From: Jatrophihabitans sp035642535
GTDB taxonomy: Bacteria; Actinomycetota; Actinomycetes; Mycobacteriales; Jatrophihabitantaceae
DNA length: 64,000 nucleotides
Direction: 5' to 3'
Assembly: GCA_035642535.1 (NCBI GenBank)
Contig: DASQSE010000048.1
Coordinates: 1 to 64,000, forward strand
The translations under genes were made by a program, and so were the position numbers. Under the pieces are notes generated by a model. That model made no database searches. It had not been told where the DNA came from and saw only the letters and a list, made by a program, of their open reading frames with translations. Below are positions 60,593-64,000 of this stretch, one piece after another; within the stretch, counting starts at the first letter, position 1, and every line of letters begins with the position of its first letter.

Positions 60593-61993
60593 GTGCTCGG
60601 CATCTGCTGTCTGAGCCTGTTCCTCGTCGGCATGGACAGCACGATCGTGAATGTCGGGCTGCCGACGATCGGGCGCGCCCTGCACGTCGGAACCCGCGAC
60701 CTCGAGTGGACCGTCGATGCATACGTCCTGGTCGTGACCAGCCTGCTGATCTCCTCCGGAGCACTGGCCGACCGCATCGGACGACGCCGGGTCTTCCAAC
60801 TCGGGCTGACGATCTTCGGGCTGGCCTCGGTGGCCTGCGCGCTCGCGCCCTCGATCGGCGTGCTCGTCGCGGCTCGGGTCGTGCAAGGGGTGGGTGGCTC
60901 GATGCTCGTCCCCGTCGCGCTGGCCATCGTCGTGAACGTGATCACCGATCCGCGGCAGCGCGCGCTCGCGACGGGCGTCTGGACGGCGACCTTCGGGCTG
61001 AGCATGGCTGCCGGGCCGGTAGCGGGCGGCGCGCTCATCTCGGCGCTCGGCTGGCGATCCGTTTTTTGGATCAACGCGCCGGTCGTCGCGGCCGCACTCG
61101 TGTTGAGCGTGGCGCTCGTTCCGGAGTCCCGGGCCCAGCAACCGCGCCGACTCGACGGCAGGGGGCAGGTGCTGCTCATCGCGGTGGTGGGCATCGCGGT
61201 CGCCGTGCTCATCGAAGGGCCGCACATCGGCTGGACGTCGACCGCCGCACTCGCCGGCTACGTCTGCGTCGTTGCCGCGGCGGTCGGATTCGTGCGAACC
61301 GAGACCCGCCGCCGCGAACCGCTGATGGATCTCCAGTTGTTCCGGCGGCCGCCGTTCGCGGGCGCCGTCGTGGCCGCCGTGCTGGTTTGTATCGCGCTGC
61401 ACACGACGCTGCTGCTCAACACGCTGTACCTCCAGCACAGCCGCGGGATGTCGCCGATCGCAACTGGTCTCGCCACGCTGCCGATGGCCGTCGCCACGAT
61501 CGTGTGCGCGCCGATCTCGGGCTATCTGGTCGGCCGCCGTGGCGCGCGGCTACCGCTGAGCCTGGCGGGCTGCTTCACCGCAGCGGGCGGGTTGTGCCTG
61601 CTCGGGCTCGGCACCCACACCGATCTGCTCGTGCTCCGGTTGGCGTATCTGCTCATCGGGGTCGGTTTCGGCTTCGCGAATGCGCCGATCACCACCACCG
61701 CGGTCAGCGGCCTGCCACCTTCGCAAGCCGGCGTGGCCGGCGCCATCACGTCCACCGCGCGCAACTTCGGCGCCGCACTCGGCATCGCGCTCGCCGGCAG
61801 CATCGTCGCGGGATCGCCGCCGGCAGAGCTCGCCGCTGCCTCGCATCTCGGCTGGCTGCTGGTCAGCTGCTGCGGGTTGCTCGTGCTCGTCCTCGCCACC
61901 AGTACCGCGTCGAGCCTGGACAGCATTCGATGCCAGTGGCCACGAGATGCCACGAAAGTCGCTAGCCCCGCCCGAGCGGCACCGCCAGGATGA
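60593..61993 (+). CDS. MFS transporter, DHA2/EmrB-QacA type
   Basis: A 466-residue exporter-type MFS protein with about 13-14 membrane helices. Hallmarks are FLVGMDSTIVNVGLPTI in helix 1 and ALADRIGRRRVFQLG after helix 2. GTG 60593 is used here; the protein would be more complete if translation began at the in-frame CTG at 60569 (LNARRRWTVLG), so the true start may be non-standard. It follows the FhuF-like gene by 33 bases. It could export a pathway intermediate. Confidence 0.85.
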   Translation: MLGICCLSLFLVGMDSTIVNVGLPTIGRALHVGTRDLEWTVDAYVLVVTSLLISSGALADRIGRRRVFQLGLTIFGLASVACALAPSIGVLVAARVVQGVGGSMLVPVALAIVVNVITDPRQRALATGVWTATFGLSMAAGPVAGGALISALGWRSVFWINAPVVAAALVLSVALVPESRAQQPRRLDGRGQVLLIAVVGIAVAVLIEGPHIGWTSTAALAGYVCVVAAAVGFVRTETRRREPLMDLQLFRRPPFAGAVVAAVLVCIALHTTLLLNTLYLQHSRGMSPIATGLATLPMAVATIVCAPISGYLVGRRGARLPLSLAGCFTAAGGLCLLGLGTHTDLLVLRLAYLLIGVGFGFANAPITTTAVSGLPPSQAGVAGAITSTARNFGAALGIALAGSIVAGSPPAELAAASHLGWLLVSCCGLLVLVLATSTASSLDSIRCQWPRDATKVASPARAAPPG

Positions 61994-62027
61994 TCAGCAA
62001 GTTATCGCGCACAGTCTGGGGACGCGA

Positions 62028-64000
62028 ATGATCAGCCGCCATTTCACCCGCTGGGCCGTACCCGCAGTCGGCGCCGTCGCGGTGTCCATCGCCGTCGGCA
62101 CCGCGGCCGCCGATACGCCGACCTCGACACCAGCCGCAGGCGCTGCCGACGCGGGCACGTCGCGCGCCGTCACGCTGATCACCGGGGACACGGTGCACGT
62201 CACCACCGTCGTCGGCGCGCAGCCGGAGGTCACCGTCGAGCCCGCGCTCCGGCCGGACGGCGCGCGGCCCAGCTTCTGGGTGAGCCAGCGCGGTGGCGAC
62301 CTCATGGTCATTCCACGCGACGTGGCCCGGCTCATCCCGACGCACCTGGATGCGCAGCTGTTCGACGTCACCAGCCTGCTCGCCCAAGGCGACGGGGACG
62401 GCGCAAGCAGCAGCATCCCGCTGATCGCCACCTACAAGGGCGGCGGTGCTCCGACGGCGTTGCCTGGCACGCGCACGACCCAGGTGTTGCGCAGCGTGCA
62501 CGGCGCGGCGCTGCGCGCCCCGAAGGCCACGACGCATCGGCTCGGCGCTGCGCTGTCGGCGCTCGCCAGCCCCGGCGTGCAAACCAAGCTCGAAACGCCG
62601 GTGCGCAGCGTCGCCAAGATCTGGCTCGACGCGCGCGTGCACGTCACCGCCGACCCCAACATGACGCAGATCGGCGCGCCCGAGGCGTGGGCGCGCGGCT
62701 ACGACGGCAGCGGGGTTACCGTCGCGGTGCTCGACACCGGTGTCGACACGACCCACCCGGATCTGGCGGGTCGGGTTGCCGCATCGAAGAACTTCGCGTT
62801 CACCGCCGACGCCCTCGACCACTTCGGACACGGCACGCACGTCGCCTCGATCATCGCCGGCACCGGCGCTGCCTCCGGCGGTCAGCATCGCGGGGTGGCC
62901 GACGGCGCGGCACTGCTGAACGGCAAGGTGCTGAACGACACCGGCACGGGTTTCTCGTCCTGGGTCATCGCCGGCATGCAGTGGGCGAGCACCGAGCAGC
63001 ACGCGAACATCGTCAACCTCAGCCTCGGCTTCCCACCGGGCAGCTTCGACGGCGGTCCGGTGAGCCAGGCGGTGAACGACCTCACTGCGGCGAACGGGAC
63101 GCTGTTCGTCGTCGCCGCCGGAAACGGCGCGTGCAACACCTGCATCGGCAGTCCGGCCGACGCGACGAGCGCGCTGACCGTCGAGGCGGTCGACAGCGCC
63201 GATCAGCCGGCGTCGTTCGACAGCGCCGGGCCGGTGCCGACCAACTTCCGGCTGAAGCCGGACATCGCCGCGCCGGGCGTGGACATCGTCGCGGCCCGGG
63301 CGGCGGGCACATCACTCGGCACGCCGGTCGACGCGAACTACACGACGCTGTCCGGCACGTCGATGGCCACCCCGCACATCGCGGGCGCCGCCGCGCTGCT
63401 GCTCCAGGCGCACCCGGACCTCACCGCCGCGCAGCTCAAGGCCGAACTCATGGACAGCGCCCACCAGACGCCTGACGTGTCGGTCTATGCGCAGGGCGCC
63501 GGCCGGGTGGACATCCCGAGCGCGCTCGACGACACGCTCGTCGCCGACGCCGGCTCGCTCGACTTCGGCTTCTTCTCCTTCCCGCACGACGGGCGCGCGC
63601 CGGTCGAGCGATCGCTCAGCTACCGCAACCTCGACGACCACGACGTCACGGTCATGCTCGCTACCGACGTGCGCGATGCGGACGGCGCTGCGGCCGCCGG
63701 GATGCTCAGCGTGTCGCCGACGGAACTCACCATCCCGGCACACGGCACGGCGAGCGTGACCGTCGCTCTCGACACGGCGGTCGGCGGCACCGGAGTCTTC
63801 GGTGGCACGGTCTCCGCCACCGCCTCGGACGGCGCCACCGCGCACACCGTGGTCGGCTTCGACAAGGAGCCGCCGATGTACAACCTGCATGTCGAAGGCA
63901 TCGCTCGCGACGGACGCGCGGCGAACGGCGGCTTCAAGGTCGTCGACGTGCAGGACGGCAGCGTGGCGGCGCAGCGCTTCTGGCCGGGTGACCCGAGCGC
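62028..64000 (+). CDS. Secreted subtilisin-like serine protease (S8), 3' end outside window
   Basis: At least 657 residues, open to the end of the window. ATG 62028 with GGGGA upstream leads to a signal peptide (AVGAVAVSIAVGTAAAD, cleavage near 30), a pro-region (~45-215), then the S8 catalytic domain. The triad is clear: Asp236 in VLDTGVDTTHPDL, His268 in GHGTHVASI, Ser445 in SGTSMATPHIAGA. After residue ~500 a beta-rich region begins, as in large actinobacterial extracellular subtilases. Probably degrades external protein, which fits the peptide importer upstream, though linkage is not shown. Confidence 0.9.
   Translation, partial: MISRHFTRWAVPAVGAVAVSIAVGTAAADTPTSTPAAGAADAGTSRAVTLITGDTVHVTTVVGAQPEVTVEPALRPDGARPSFWVSQRGGDLMVIPRDVARLIPTHLDAQLFDVTSLLAQGDGDGASSSIPLIATYKGGGAPTALPGTRTTQVLRSVHGAALRAPKATTHRLGAALSALASPGVQTKLETPVRSVAKIWLDARVHVTADPNMTQIGAPEAWARGYDGSGVTVAVLDTGVDTTHPDLAGRVAASKNFAFTADALDHFGHGTHVASIIAGTGAASGGQHRGVADGAALLNGKVLNDTGTGFSSWVIAGMQWASTEQHANIVNLSLGFPPGSFDGGPVSQAVNDLTAANGTLFVVAAGNGACNTCIGSPADATSALTVEAVDSADQPASFDSAGPVPTNFRLKPDIAAPGVDIVAARAAGTSLGTPVDANYTTLSGTSMATPHIAGAAALLLQAHPDLTAAQLKAELMDSAHQTPDVSVYAQGAGRVDIPSALDDTLVADAGSLDFGFFSFPHDGRAPVERSLSYRNLDDHDVTVMLATDVRDADGAAAAGMLSVSPTELTIPAHGTASVTVALDTAVGGTGVFGGTVSATASDGATAHTVVGFDKEPPMYNLHVEGIARDGRAANGGFKVVDVQDGSVAAQRFWPGDPS

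Overview
The window is high-GC DNA (about 70% G+C) with frequent GTG and TTG starts and short gene overlaps. Its families are typical of Actinomycetota: DUF4012, tandem DUF202 proteins, a CYTH-CHAD protein, the small actinobacterial helix-turn-helix protein at 32.6 kb, and large AAA-LuxR regulators. I cannot name a genus. I see no rRNA, tRNA, CRISPR array, phage module or transposase. The first and last genes (a DUF4012 protein and a subtilisin-like protease) run off the ends.

Layout. 0-16.5 kb is mixed housekeeping and secretion: DUF4012 protein, an HTH regulator divergent from an alpha/beta hydrolase, a second hydrolase, a membrane-anchored CocE-type hydrolase, an NlpC/P60 hydrolase, a secreted beta-propeller protein, two LuxR-type regulators, a poorly preserved stretch with small proteins and a gene remnant (10.6-11.5 kb), an NTF2-like protein, an MFS exporter, and a LysR regulator divergent from a GH36 alpha-galactosidase. 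16.6-20.7 kb holds two DUF202 membrane proteins, a RecQ-like helicase with a phosphoribosyltransferase-like tail, and a PLP aminotransferase. Two unusual repeat structures lie at 20.7 and 22.3 kb.

21-60 kb is the main feature: a large catabolic supercluster broken only by a few apparently unrelated genes (HTH protein, GH47 mannosidase, KASIII-like enzyme, CYTH-CHAD protein). It encodes an oligopeptide-type ABC importer (lipoprotein, two permeases, one fused double ATPase), an M20 amidase/peptidase, an Asp/Glu-racemase-family enzyme, a DadA-like FAD oxidase with a ferredoxin and a ferredoxin reductase, a branched-chain aminotransferase, a benzoylformate-decarboxylase-like TPP enzyme, a BCKDH-type E1alpha/E1beta/E2 complex, an aldehyde dehydrogenase, an enoyl-CoA hydratase, two acyl-CoA dehydrogenases, an E. 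coli-type DapD, two MmgE/PrpD proteins, a cupin, a FhuF-like Fe-S protein, a molybdopterin oxidoreductase, and a CCG-domain Fe-S protein with a degenerate metallophosphoesterase. A reasonable inference is import of a peptide-like or N-acyl-amino-acid-like compound, hydrolysis, racemisation and oxidation to a 2-oxo acid, then TPP-dependent decarboxylation to an aldehyde or acyl-CoA and beta-oxidation-like steps. The substrate is not identifiable from the sequence.

The strongest unexplained signal is regulatory. Nearly every transcription unit between 21.7 and 56.5 kb has a copy of an AT-rich motif around CGATATCG / TACGATATTG in its promoter, often overlapping a TACGAT -10-like hexamer. In at least two cases (M20 peptidase, aminotransferase) the spacing to the start codon suggests leaderless mRNA. 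The only clear transcription factor inside the cluster is a PadR-family protein at 38.2 kb, which has a related inverted repeat in its own promoter. I propose that it, or an unlinked regulator, controls the whole set.
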